Positions 41,889 through 50,235 of a DNA stretch of 64,000 nt are shown here, one piece after another; position 1 is the first letter of the stretch, and each line of letters starts with the position of its first letter. Source of the DNA: Desulfomonilaceae bacterium (GTDB taxonomy: Bacteria; Desulfobacterota; Desulfomonilia; Desulfomonilales; Desulfomonilaceae); the NCBI GenBank assembly GCA_041662605.1, contig JBAZSD010000019.1, positions 17,747 through 81,746 on the forward strand. The letters are read 5' to 3'. Under the pieces are notes generated by a model. That model searched no databases. It was not told where the DNA came from and saw only the letters and a program-made list of their open reading frames with translations. The position numbers were made by a program, and so were the translations under genes.

Positions 41889-44174
41889 TTAGAAGCCTTT
41901 GTATGGATTGGGGTCAAATCCAGAGAGTGTTTCCATAAAATCATCAATCAGCTTCGGCACTGTCGAGTACTCATCAATAGCAAGCTGATGCACCCGGATC
42001 CTATCTGATTCTAGAACCAATCTTTGCAACGTTTCGCTGATTTTACTCATTCGATACTCGGCCAGTTCACTCCCTTTAACAAAGTGACACTGGTAGTCGT
42101 CGCCATATTTGCAGCCAATAAGCATAATCCCGTCGATTCCTTTGGAAAGCGCGTCCGCAATCCATACCATGTTGATGTTCCCCAGGCACCGCAACGGGAT
42201 GAAACGAACATACGAACTGTACGTAAGCCGATTGATGCCCGCCATGTCTATGGCCGGCAAAGCGTCATTTTCGCAAATAAACACGAGTACCCTGGGTTTC
42301 TCAGCATATTCGTCCGGAACGTCGATTGATTTTACCATCGAGCCAATCATGTCCACTGAATGATCTCTAAATGAGATGATTCGCTCAGGACATGACCCCA
42401 TACATATAGCGCAACGCCTACATCTTGAAGGATTCGGCAATGGCGTGCCATCCGGTTTCTCGTCGTAAGCTCCGAATGGGCACTCCTCTGTGCAGCGCTT
42501 GCATTGGGTGCATCTTTGAGTAAAGATCTGCGGGAATGATTCATCACCCGCCCTAGGATGAACAGCTTTTCCTTGAGAAACCAATTCGGCGCATTGAATA
42601 GCCTTCAAAGCGGCTCCCATAGCGTCTGTCTCACAACTCAGGATGTCCTGCGGACCTTTTACGCAGCCGGCCGTATAAATACCTGTCCTCTGGGTTTCAT
42701 AAGGAAAGCATATGAAATGAGAATCGTTGAATCCATATGGATTTTCCGGTAGGAACGGGCCTTGACGATATTTCAGGTTCAATACAGCCGAGTCCTTGGT
42801 TACTGGTACCATACCAGTCGAAAGCACAACCAGGTCCGCCTTTACTTTAAGGGTTTCTCCAAGGAGGGTATCCTTGAGTTCAACAGTCAATGATGAGCCG
42901 CCATTGGTTACCGCTACGGGTGTCCCCTTGGACATGAAAACTCCAGGATCATCCTGCAGGGATCGATAGAATTTCTCGTACTGCCCGGGAGCCCTCATGT
43001 TTTCATAGAAAATGTAAGCCTTGCCGTTTGGATTCGACTTTCTGAGATAGTGGGCCTGTTTAAGGGCTACCAATGAGCCGACCGCCGAATTATACAACCA
43101 CGGATGCTCAATCTGAGCGTCAACCATTTCCACAAATGCGATCGTGTTGACTTGTTTGCCGTCTGAAGGTCTGACCAGTTTTCCTCTTGCCGCCAGTTCT
43201 TCCATCTGAATGTTGGTGATGACATCCGGATAGGCGCCATAACCAAATTTTTCCAATCCTGACGGTTCCTGAGGCCGCCATCCTGCCGCTAGAACAACTG
43301 AGCCCACAGCCACTTGTTGATGATCAAAGTCCAAGGTCTCAGGAACCGGAGGAAGTTTGGCGGCCTCTTCCTGCGATGTTTGGGCGGGTTCTGGCTCTTC
43401 GGTCCCTTTGCTTTCCCTGGCCTTTTTTTCAGCAAGCCATCGGTTCTGGGTCGCATCCAGTTCTTCAATCCATGGCCCATCTGGTCTTATTATCACATCA
43501 AACATACCAGGAGCGCCGGAGATGCTAAAAACTCTCGATCCAAGGAAGACCTTAATCTTGTCGTTACTCTCGACGGCCTTAATTTTCTCCGGGGCCGGCG
43601 AGTCAACTAGCTGGTCATAAGGAGGCCTCCCAGTAAATACCTTTGAAAATTTGTTGAGCCATCCTCCGAGCTTTGGCTCCTTTTCAACAAGATACACTTG
43701 GTAGCCCGCATTTGCTGCTCCCAAAGAGGCTGTAAGACCCGTTATGCCTCCACCTATTACCAAAACGCTCTTTTCCTGAGGTTCAGTAAAAGAAGGCCTG
43801 TCTTCATATTTACTGGTTTTAGTTATCCCCATTCGCATGTAATCTTCGGCAAGCATCTGTGTATCTTCATCATTCGCAGGGTGACACCAGACTACATGTT
43901 CTCTTAAGTTTATCCGCTCAGTAATGATGTTTTCGAAGGTAAATTCTTTTTGAAAAACCCTTGAGGACGGCCCTGCAATAATAACAGCGGTCAGTCCTTC
44001 TGTGGCGATATCGTTCCGGATGATCGCGAGTTTTTCAGGATCGCTCCAATAGGAATCCGCCCTACATACAGTGGCTTTGAATTCAGAAGTGGCGACGGAG
44101 GATAGGGCTTCTATGTCCAAGGCTTCGCCGATCCCATAACCAGTGTCGATATATACTCCAATTTTGTGGTCCAT
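41889..44174 (-). CDS. qmoB: QmoB, HdrA-like flavoprotein subunit with ferredoxin and MvhD-like domains
   Basis: The 761-residue subunit has a FAD motif (KSVLVIGGGITGLTASLGAA), an HdrA-like body, two 4Fe-4S motifs (CTQCKRCTEECPFGAYDEKP and CRRCAICMGSCPERIISF) and a C-terminal MvhD-like domain (RVLVFICENDALPA, RCLGNINMVWIADALSKGID, GCKYGDDYQCHF). Domain order matches QmoB of known sulfate reducers. With QmoA it forms the soluble part that passes electrons to AprAB. Confidence 0.96.
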   Translation of the reverse strand: MDHKIGVYIDTGYGIGEALDIEALSSVATSEFKATVCRADSYWSDPEKLAIIRNDIATEGLTAVIIAGPSSRVFQKEFTFENIITERINLREHVVWCHPANDEDTQMLAEDYMRMGITKTSKYEDRPSFTEPQEKSVLVIGGGITGLTASLGAANAGYQVYLVEKEPKLGGWLNKFSKVFTGRPPYDQLVDSPAPEKIKAVESNDKIKVFLGSRVFSISGAPGMFDVIIRPDGPWIEELDATQNRWLAEKKARESKGTEEPEPAQTSQEEAAKLPPVPETLDFDHQQVAVGSVVLAAGWRPQEPSGLEKFGYGAYPDVITNIQMEELAARGKLVRPSDGKQVNTIAFVEMVDAQIEHPWLYNSAVGSLVALKQAHYLRKSNPNGKAYIFYENMRAPGQYEKFYRSLQDDPGVFMSKGTPVAVTNGGSSLTVELKDTLLGETLKVKADLVVLSTGMVPVTKDSAVLNLKYRQGPFLPENPYGFNDSHFICFPYETQRTGIYTAGCVKGPQDILSCETDAMGAALKAIQCAELVSQGKAVHPRAGDESFPQIFTQRCTQCKRCTEECPFGAYDEKPDGTPLPNPSRCRRCAICMGSCPERIISFRDHSVDMIGSMVKSIDVPDEYAEKPRVLVFICENDALPAIDMAGINRLTYSSYVRFIPLRCLGNINMVWIADALSKGIDGIMLIGCKYGDDYQCHFVKGSELAEYRMSKISETLQRLVLESDRIRVHQLAIDEYSTVPKLIDDFMETLSGFDPNPYKGF

Positions 44175-44178
44175 GGAC

Positions 44179-45444
44179 TTACCTCCCCACCGTATCCTGA
44201 AGCGCTTTCAGGGCTGCCCCGGTCGAATCTTGCAGACAAGTTCCTACATCCATAGGTCTTTTTGAAACTCCTGCAGCGTGAATTCCCACATCCGAAACGA
44301 GGAAGCCGTATTCGTCGTATTCCACCCCAGAAGCGGGAACCTTTTCCAGGCTAGTAGTCGGTTGCATGCCAGTGGCAAGAACCACCATATCGAATGTTCG
44401 TCGGATTCTGGACCCTGAAACTATGTCTTCACCTTCGACAATCACATCTCTGGTAACAGGATCTTCATATATGTTGACTATCTTGCCTTTGGTCAGATGA
44501 ATCTTTTCGTCATTACGAACTCTGTCGAAAAAGAATTCAAAACGTCCGTAAGCCCTTAGGTCTATATAAAAGATGTGAGCCTCTGCGTCCGGATTATAAT
44601 CTCTCAGATATGTGGCCTGTTTCAAAGATGCCAGGCAACAAATCGACGAGCAGTACGGCAGATGGTTTTCGTCTCTCGACCCTGCGCATTGCACAAAAGC
44701 CAAATTGTAAACCTTCTTCCCATCGGACGGCCTGACAATTTCGCCGCACGTCGGGCCGTTCATAGCCGCGAGGCGTTCCATCATCACATTCGTGATTACA
44801 TTTGGATATTTTCCGAATCCAAGCTTGTCAAGTTTCGTAGCGTCGTAAGGAACCCAGCCGGTCGCCCAGACAATTGACGAAGCCTCAACCTTTATGGTTT
44901 CCGGCTGCGCTTCCAGATCCAATTTCATCCCTTTGGCTTCCAAGGATTCAACAAAACTGTTAAAATCAGCGGATCCTCTAATTTTCTTCAATGCTTCGAC
45001 ATCCGCCACCAAATGCATGGGATAGGCCATCTCGTAAGGTAAGCGAACCGCCTTGGTCAAGTCCATCCCATAATTAAATTCGTTGGGAATATCAACTGGG
45101 CAATCCTCGACACATTTCGAGGTTCCGGATCGATCTTCGACATATCTCGGCATGATCTTGACAGTGGCAGTGTAAGCGCCTTTGCCCCCACTGACACTTT
45201 CAACGCTAGCAAGTGTGTAAACGGTAATGTCCGGGTTTTTCTTGATTCTCTTGAAATTGATCTCTAGGCCGCACGTGGGAGGACAAAGCTTCGGAAAGTA
45301 CTTGTTCATCCGGGCTACTCGACCCCCGAGATAGGGCAGTCTTTCAACCAGGATCACCTTACAACCCGCCTCCGCGGCTTCCACCGCAGCCGTGATTCCA
45401 CTTATACCGCCCCCTACGACCAAAACGGTCTTGTCTCCAGCCAT
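44179..45444 (-). CDS. qmoA: QmoA, HdrA-like flavoprotein subunit
   Basis: The start is ATG 45444 with GGGAGGAAGC upstream; a frame start at 45456 is only the ribosome site read as codons. The protein is 421 residues. FAD binding is in VLVVGGGISGITAAVEAAEA, and an HdrA-like cysteine region occurs at CPPTCGLEINF, then CVEDCPVDIPNE and CAGSRDENHLPYCSSICCL. It is followed by qmoB after four bases. Confidence 0.95.
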   Translation of the reverse strand: MAGDKTVLVVGGGISGITAAVEAAEAGCKVILVERLPYLGGRVARMNKYFPKLCPPTCGLEINFKRIKKNPDITVYTLASVESVSGGKGAYTATVKIMPRYVEDRSGTSKCVEDCPVDIPNEFNYGMDLTKAVRLPYEMAYPMHLVADVEALKKIRGSADFNSFVESLEAKGMKLDLEAQPETIKVEASSIVWATGWVPYDATKLDKLGFGKYPNVITNVMMERLAAMNGPTCGEIVRPSDGKKVYNLAFVQCAGSRDENHLPYCSSICCLASLKQATYLRDYNPDAEAHIFYIDLRAYGRFEFFFDRVRNDEKIHLTKGKIVNIYEDPVTRDVIVEGEDIVSGSRIRRTFDMVVLATGMQPTTSLEKVPASGVEYDEYGFLVSDVGIHAAGVSKRPMDVGTCLQDSTGAALKALQDTVGR

Positions 45445-45468
45445 GCTTCCTCCCAATAAAAAGTTTAT

Positions 45469-45488
45469 GAGGGAGCCTTGGCTCCCTC
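45469..45488. terminator. Hairpin between aprA and qmoA
   Basis: GAGGGAGCC and GGCTCCCTC form a perfect nine-base stem with a two-base loop. On the minus strand it is followed by ATAAACTTTTT, so it is a possible partial terminator or an RNA processing/stability hairpin that would set the AprBA to Qmo ratio. Confidence 0.6.
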
Positions 45489-45515
45489 AGTCTGCTTCCT
45501 CTTGCGTTAGAGGGA

Positions 45516-45543
45516 TTCCGGAGGCGGAAAACCACCCCCGGAA
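45516..45543. terminator. Second hairpin after aprA
   Basis: TTCCGG-A-GGCGG pairs with CCACC-CCCGGAA (10 of 12 bases, AAAA loop). It lies 21 bases after the aprA stop with no U-tract, so it is more likely an mRNA 3'-end stabiliser than a terminator. Confidence 0.5.
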
Positions 45544-45564
45544 TTTCTTTGATAAGTTAAGAGG

Positions 45565-47442
45565 TTAGTTGACGATGGAGATGACGGGTACTTTCTTCAT
45601 TTCCCATGCGCCGTTTTTGTATGTAGCGTTGACGAAGACCTTCCAATTGGCTTCGTCGATAGCAGGGAAATCATTGCGGAAGTAGTAGCCCGGCCAACGG
45701 GTCTCTTCACGGAACAGGATAGTGCGGACATGAACTTCCGCCTGATACATTCTCTGAATGTTCTCATGGCAGCGCATGAGTTCATGCAGATCCTCGGCCG
45801 CCAACTTCGCTGAATCTTCCTTCAACCAGTTCAACAGTTCCAGCGCTCTATCGAGTTTGGCCTTGTTGGTTTTGAAACCTGAAGTTACGCCTGCGGCGTA
45901 TTCGTCCATGATTTTCTGAAGGCGGAACATGAACATTTTCGGTTTCATGAACTCTGGGTTGATGTTGGGATCACTTGACTTGGCCCCGAATTCAACAAAC
46001 AGATCCATGGGTTTCAGGATCTCTTTCTTCAGAGCTTCAACATTCGCCGCGTCTACCTTCGGCTGGGTGTTGTTATCCACTACGAAACGCACCATGGACT
46101 TACCGGCCGCGCGTCCCTCAGCGTGCGAGCCTGAGGAGAACTTGTGGCTGGAGGCTCCAGTCGCGTCACCTGCGCAGAATAGACCCTTTACTGTGGACAT
46201 ATACTCATAGCCCCAGAAGTACTCTTTTGGAGCCAAGTCCTTAGGACCGCTAACCCATGCGCCGGAAGCGCCGGAGTGGGAACCAATGAAGTACGGCTCA
46301 GCCGCTGCAATCTCAGAAGCTTTCTCTTCTGGCTGAACGTTGGTTCCGGCCCAAAGAATGGCCTGGGAGATTGTCATATCCAGGAAGTCTTCCCAAGCTT
46401 CGGCTTCGAGTTCCTTCATTTTCTTCTTGTAGGCCTTCGGGTCATCCTTAAGGGCGTTAGCTATCTTTTGAATAGCCTCTTCCGTTCTCATGTAGATTGG
46501 GCCCTTGCCTTCAAACTCATCGAGCATACCAAGGTAGTTACGGAGGTTGGCCGGGATCGGCTTCACTTTTCCGTATTCGCCCCATTTTGAGAGTTCGTCC
46601 TTACGCTCGACCATGTACTCACCACCGAAAGCATTGGTCGCCCTGGACTTGAACAGTAGGAACCAGGCCCCAACAGGTCCGTATCCATCTTTAAAACGAA
46701 CAGGGATGAAACGCACTTCCTGGCAGGTCTGCTCAGCGCCGGCGATCAATGTAAAGTAAAGGCTTGATCCGGAGTTCCAAGGCGGATACCAGGCTCGACC
46801 AAGACCTTCACCGGTGCTTCTCGGTTTGAAGACGTGAACAGCGCCACCCATTGCGGCTAGGACTGCTTTGGCCTTGAATATATAGAATTTGTCCTCACGT
46901 GTGCTAAAACCAACTGCGCCGGCGACTCTATCGCCATCCATAAGCGGTGTTGTGATAAAAACACGCTCAAAATACTCGTGACCATACTTGACCAAAGCGT
47001 TCTTCGCGGCCTCGGCGACGATCACCTTGTATGATTCGCCGTTGATCATGAGCTGCCAGCGGCCTTCATGAACATACTTCCCGTCCGCATCCAACCAAAT
47101 GGGGAGGCCCCATTTTTCGAACAAATGGACGGATGAATCAACGTGGCGGGCGATATCATAAACGAGGTCTTCACGGGCAATACCCATGAGATCGTTACGG
47201 ACGTAACGAACATAGTCTTCTACAGTGTTATTGCCACTGTTGATATCAACATACTGGTTGATAGCGGAAAGACCCATAGCAACAGCGCCGGATCGGTCCA
47301 TAGCAGCTTTATCAACCAAAGTTACCTTCAAATTATTTTTCGCCGCCCAATACGCAGCTTCAACAGCGGCTCCGCAGGCCGCCATACCACCACCACAAAG
47401 CAGAATGTCAGTGGTTACTTCTACATTTTCAAAATTGGCCAT
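45565..47442 (-). CDS. aprA: Adenylylsulfate reductase alpha subunit
   Basis: The 625-residue flavoprotein reduces APS to sulfite and AMP. The FAD motif DILLCGGGMAACGAAVEAAY is at the N-terminus, and VTLVDKAAMDRSGAVAMGLS follows. Later motifs include ARHVDSSVHLFEKWGLPIW and AGDATGASSHKFSSGSHAEG. It is somewhat shorter than Desulfovibrio AprA. It follows aprB by 21 bases and precedes qmoA by 120 bases with two hairpins in between. Confidence 0.97.
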   Translation of the reverse strand: MANFENVEVTTDILLCGGGMAACGAAVEAAYWAAKNNLKVTLVDKAAMDRSGAVAMGLSAINQYVDINSGNNTVEDYVRYVRNDLMGIAREDLVYDIARHVDSSVHLFEKWGLPIWLDADGKYVHEGRWQLMINGESYKVIVAEAAKNALVKYGHEYFERVFITTPLMDGDRVAGAVGFSTREDKFYIFKAKAVLAAMGGAVHVFKPRSTGEGLGRAWYPPWNSGSSLYFTLIAGAEQTCQEVRFIPVRFKDGYGPVGAWFLLFKSRATNAFGGEYMVERKDELSKWGEYGKVKPIPANLRNYLGMLDEFEGKGPIYMRTEEAIQKIANALKDDPKAYKKKMKELEAEAWEDFLDMTISQAILWAGTNVQPEEKASEIAAAEPYFIGSHSGASGAWVSGPKDLAPKEYFWGYEYMSTVKGLFCAGDATGASSHKFSSGSHAEGRAAGKSMVRFVVDNNTQPKVDAANVEALKKEILKPMDLFVEFGAKSSDPNINPEFMKPKMFMFRLQKIMDEYAAGVTSGFKTNKAKLDRALELLNWLKEDSAKLAAEDLHELMRCHENIQRMYQAEVHVRTILFREETRWPGYYFRNDFPAIDEANWKVFVNATYKNGAWEMKKVPVISIVN

Positions 47443-47463
47443 TATTAGCTTCCTCCTAAGGAA

Positions 47464-47907
47464 TTACTTCTTTACAGTGGGTAGGGCAGCTAGCTTCAGA
47501 GCAGCCGGCTCGTTGTACAGGCACTGGCTAGCCAGATCAGTTGTAACCTCGCCAAAACCGCCATCAGGAACAGCCGTACCTTCAGCAGTCGTGCGGATAG
47601 GGAACTTAAACCTTTTGAGCTGACCATTACGGAACTTAACAGTCCACATAATGTCTTCCGAACCTCTCAGGGGTACGCATGAAGCGCCCATGGGGACAAA
47701 GTCCGCATAACCACGGACGTCTATCGCCTGCTGGGGGCAAATCTTAACGCAATTGTAGCATTCCCAGCACATTTCAGGCGCGCGGTTCCATGCTTTCATT
47801 GTCTCTTTGTTAAGAACCATCAAATCATTCGGGCAGATGTACATACAAGCGGTTTTATCCTGCCCCTTGCACCCATCACATTTTTCCATAATTACAAAAC
47901 TTGGCAT
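47464..47907 (-). CDS. aprB: Adenylylsulfate reductase beta subunit
   Basis: The 147-residue protein has the two 4Fe-4S groups of AprB (CDGCKGQDKTACMYICPNDL and CWECYNCVKICPQQAIDV) with the typical insertion between first and second cysteines. A C-terminal tail wraps AprA in known structures. CAGGAGGAT precedes ATG 47907. It is the first gene of aprBA-qmoABC. Confidence 0.97.
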   Translation of the reverse strand: MPSFVIMEKCDGCKGQDKTACMYICPNDLMVLNKETMKAWNRAPEMCWECYNCVKICPQQAIDVRGYADFVPMGASCVPLRGSEDIMWTVKFRNGQLKRFKFPIRTTAEGTAVPDGGFGEVTTDLASQCLYNEPAALKLAALPTVKK

Positions 47908-48080
47908 GAATTATCCTCCTGGCGTGATAAATCTTTCTCTGATCGTACACTAAAGTTTAATGTGAAAAATTTCGACTCAAACGAATAGACAGGCTCCTCC
48001 TTTCTCAAGGTAGTCATCCATTCCTGGAAGATCACTTCCCAAGTAAAAGGCGCTGTATCCCCGAGACCCCTCTTTACCCT

Positions 48081-48096
48081 CCGTTCATGAGAACGG
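48081..48096. promoter_or_regulatory. Operator-like palindrome upstream of aprB
   Basis: CCGTTC ATGA GAACGG has perfect six-base arms. It lies about 174 bases upstream of the aprB start. It may be a repressor or activator site, but no matching copy was noticed elsewhere in the window. Confidence 0.35.
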
Positions 48097-48365
48097 CCGA
48101 ACCCCGAACATCGGTACCAACGGCCACCGGATTATGTTCAGTCTCTGAGGAAAATCGGATCTGTGTGGAACTTCCGAGAAAAAGTTTGACCATTTCAACT
48201 CGACGTGGATCTGATTAGCGCTGCAATACTAAATTTGGATATCCTGCTAGGCCTTGGATGACCTAAGCAATAATGAATGTCCGATTGAATCAAATCCTAT
48301 TCGCTTTGTCAAGAGAATTTTTGGATGATAAATTTGTAAAAGTCCGCAAAAAACGGTCGCTTATT

Positions 48366-48393
48366 TTGCTTGAGAGGAGCGAGATTATATATT
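48366..48393 (+). promoter_or_regulatory. Promoter candidate of the SEC-C/TPR gene
   Basis: TTGCTT (48366-48371) and TATATT (48388-48393) are spaced by 16 bases, 46 bases before the ATG. Confidence 0.5.
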
Positions 48394-48438
48394 AATATAA
48401 ATATTTTGTGATTCGCCAAATAGAAAGGAGATTCCCGC

Positions 48439-49410
48439 ATGGCGACTGCCCGAAGGAATGCCCCCTGCCCTTGTGGAAGCGGGAAGAAATTTAAGAATTG
48501 TTGCTTGCCAAGTTTACCAAAACAGTCAAACAAAGAGAACGAAATCCCTGAAAATAGTTTACAACAAGAAGCGGTCCAGGCCTTTAAGGCTATGTCTGAA
48601 AAGAAATGGGATGATGCGATTGACAATTTCAAAGAATGCCTGGAAGAGGATCCCCACAATTCTGGAATCCTTCAGGCTGTAGCAGCTTGCTACGACGGAC
48701 TTGAAGATTACCTGCGGGCGGCGGAATATTACGAGAAGGCCTTAGCTGTCGAGAAGGAAATAAATAAAACACAAATTCTCTACAGACTGGGGGTCTCACG
48801 TGCATGCGCCAGCCGAATCGAAAAGGCCAAGGAATCTTTCGAAGAAGTTTTTCGGATGTTGAAAACACCTCAGGAAAAAGAAGCCGTTCAGAAAATACTG
48901 GACGAATTGTCGGCGATCTCTTCGGGGGAAAAGCCTCCTTCTTCATTTCTTGCGCAAGCTCAGCTTCAAAGGGCATTCTCTGATTTTGAAGACGAAGATT
49001 ACGAAATGGCCGCAGCGAGGCTTGAGAAGGTCTCTGTGCTGGACCCGGAAAACTCAGCGGTATTTTACAATCTGGGTGTAGCTTATACTTTTCTAAAAAA
49101 AGACCAGGCGGCTCTAGACTGTTTTGAAAAAACTGTCGAACTGGACCCCGATTACGTTACGGCCTATTACAATATGGGACAGATTTATCTCTTGGTAAAA
49201 CGTGACTTCTCACGAGCCCTGAATTGTTTTGATAGAGCAATCTCCTTCAGGGAGAATTACATAGGCGCCTATCATCAAAAAGGCGTGGCTTATGAAATGC
49301 TGGGCGACTTGGGAAAAGCTGTTGAATGCTGGCGTAAGACTCTAGACCTTGACCCCCATAACCAGCAGGCTCTAGGCAACATTCAGAGGGTTCAAACCAA
49401 AACCTCGTAA
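48439..49410 (+). CDS. SEC-C motif and TPR protein
   Basis: The 323-residue protein starts with a zinc-binding SEC-C motif (PCPCGSGKKFKNCC, residues 9-22). It continues with at least six TPR-like helix pairs (KWDDAIDNFKECLEEDPHNS, YLRAAEYYEKALAVEKEI, AALDCFEKTVELDPDYVTAY, RALNCFDRAISFRENYIGAY, KAVECWRKTLDLDPHNQQ). It probably recruits a protein partner, as SEC-C does with SecB or other factors. AAAGGAG precedes the ATG. It is followed 24 bases later by a YkgJ-type gene. Confidence 0.9.
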   Translation: MATARRNAPCPCGSGKKFKNCCLPSLPKQSNKENEIPENSLQQEAVQAFKAMSEKKWDDAIDNFKECLEEDPHNSGILQAVAACYDGLEDYLRAAEYYEKALAVEKEINKTQILYRLGVSRACASRIEKAKESFEEVFRMLKTPQEKEAVQKILDELSAISSGEKPPSSFLAQAQLQRAFSDFEDEDYEMAAARLEKVSVLDPENSAVFYNLGVAYTFLKKDQAALDCFEKTVELDPDYVTAYYNMGQIYLLVKRDFSRALNCFDRAISFRENYIGAYHQKGVAYEMLGDLGKAVECWRKTLDLDPHNQQALGNIQRVQTKTS

Positions 49411-49434
49411 TTGAAAATCTCGAAAGGATTTTAG

Positions 49435-50235
49435 ATGAAATTCAAAGCTGGAGTTCTTAAAGATCAAGACAAATTCATGACATGGGATGATTCCTTTTGC
49501 TTTAAATGTCATCCCGGAATAGATTGCTTTAATTCATGCTGCAAGGATGTCACCATTTTCCTGGACCCCTTGGATGTAATCAGGCTTCGTAAAGCCCTTA
49601 ATATATCTTCCACGGATTTTCTTGAAACTTATACGCACAGAGTGTTGTCACAAAAAAGTGGTCTCCCGGCGGTAATCCTGAAGATGAATCAGGATGATAA
49701 AAAGCAGTGTCCTTTTGTTACTGAAGCCGGATGTGGAGTTTATGAAAGCCGTCCATACTCATGTCGTCTCTATCCCCTGGATACCGAACAGGGAGTTGAA
49801 TATTCGTTCATTGTTAGCGAAGACACCTGTCATGGTCTGAAGGAACCTAATGAGATTACAGTTGAAGAGTGGCGCCGAGATCAGGCCCTCCTAGACTACG
49901 ATGATATAGACCACAATTTAAAAGACGTGATGCATGCGGACGAATTGTGGGAAGAAAAAATCGCCGACGCCAGGATGCAAGACATGATTCTTATGAGTCT
50001 TTACGATGTTGACCGATTCAGAGAATTTGTTTTCAGTTCCAGCTTCCTTCAAAAATTCAAGGTCGACGATGATATCGCAGAGAAGATTAGAGAAGACGAT
50101 GTTACCATGCTGTATTTTGCAGCTCAGTGGTTAAGATTCGCTCTTTTTGGCAAAAAGGGATTTCTGAAAATTGATCGAGACTATCTAGAGAAAAAGAAAC
50201 ATGAAGTGTTGAGTAAAGGAAAACCGAAGAAATGA
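49435..50235 (+). CDS. YkgJ-family cysteine cluster protein
   Basis: The 266-residue protein has the zinc/iron-chelating cysteine cluster of the CxxCxxCC type (CFKCHPGIDCFNSCCKDVTI, then CPFVTEAGCGVYESRPYSCR and LYPLD). The C-terminal half is helical and unassigned (DVDRFREFVFSSSFLQKF). The family is annotated as Fe-S or zinc chelating, of unknown role. Its stop overlaps the ATG of the HEAT-repeat gene (ATGA). Confidence 0.9.
   Translation: MKFKAGVLKDQDKFMTWDDSFCFKCHPGIDCFNSCCKDVTIFLDPLDVIRLRKALNISSTDFLETYTHRVLSQKSGLPAVILKMNQDDKKQCPFVTEAGCGVYESRPYSCRLYPLDTEQGVEYSFIVSEDTCHGLKEPNEITVEEWRRDQALLDYDDIDHNLKDVMHADELWEEKIADARMQDMILMSLYDVDRFREFVFSSSFLQKFKVDDDIAEKIREDDVTMLYFAAQWLRFALFGKKGFLKIDRDYLEKKKHEVLSKGKPKK

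Larger units (their letters stand above)
47908..48438. other. Divergent control region between aprBA-qmoABC and the SEC-C operon
   Basis: It must hold the apr promoter; minus-strand TTGAGT about 70 bases before aprB with AT-rich sequence 17 bases further is a weak candidate. A perfect palindrome is at 48081-48096 and a plus-strand promoter at 48366-48393. No gene-like open frame was found. Confidence 0.5.
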
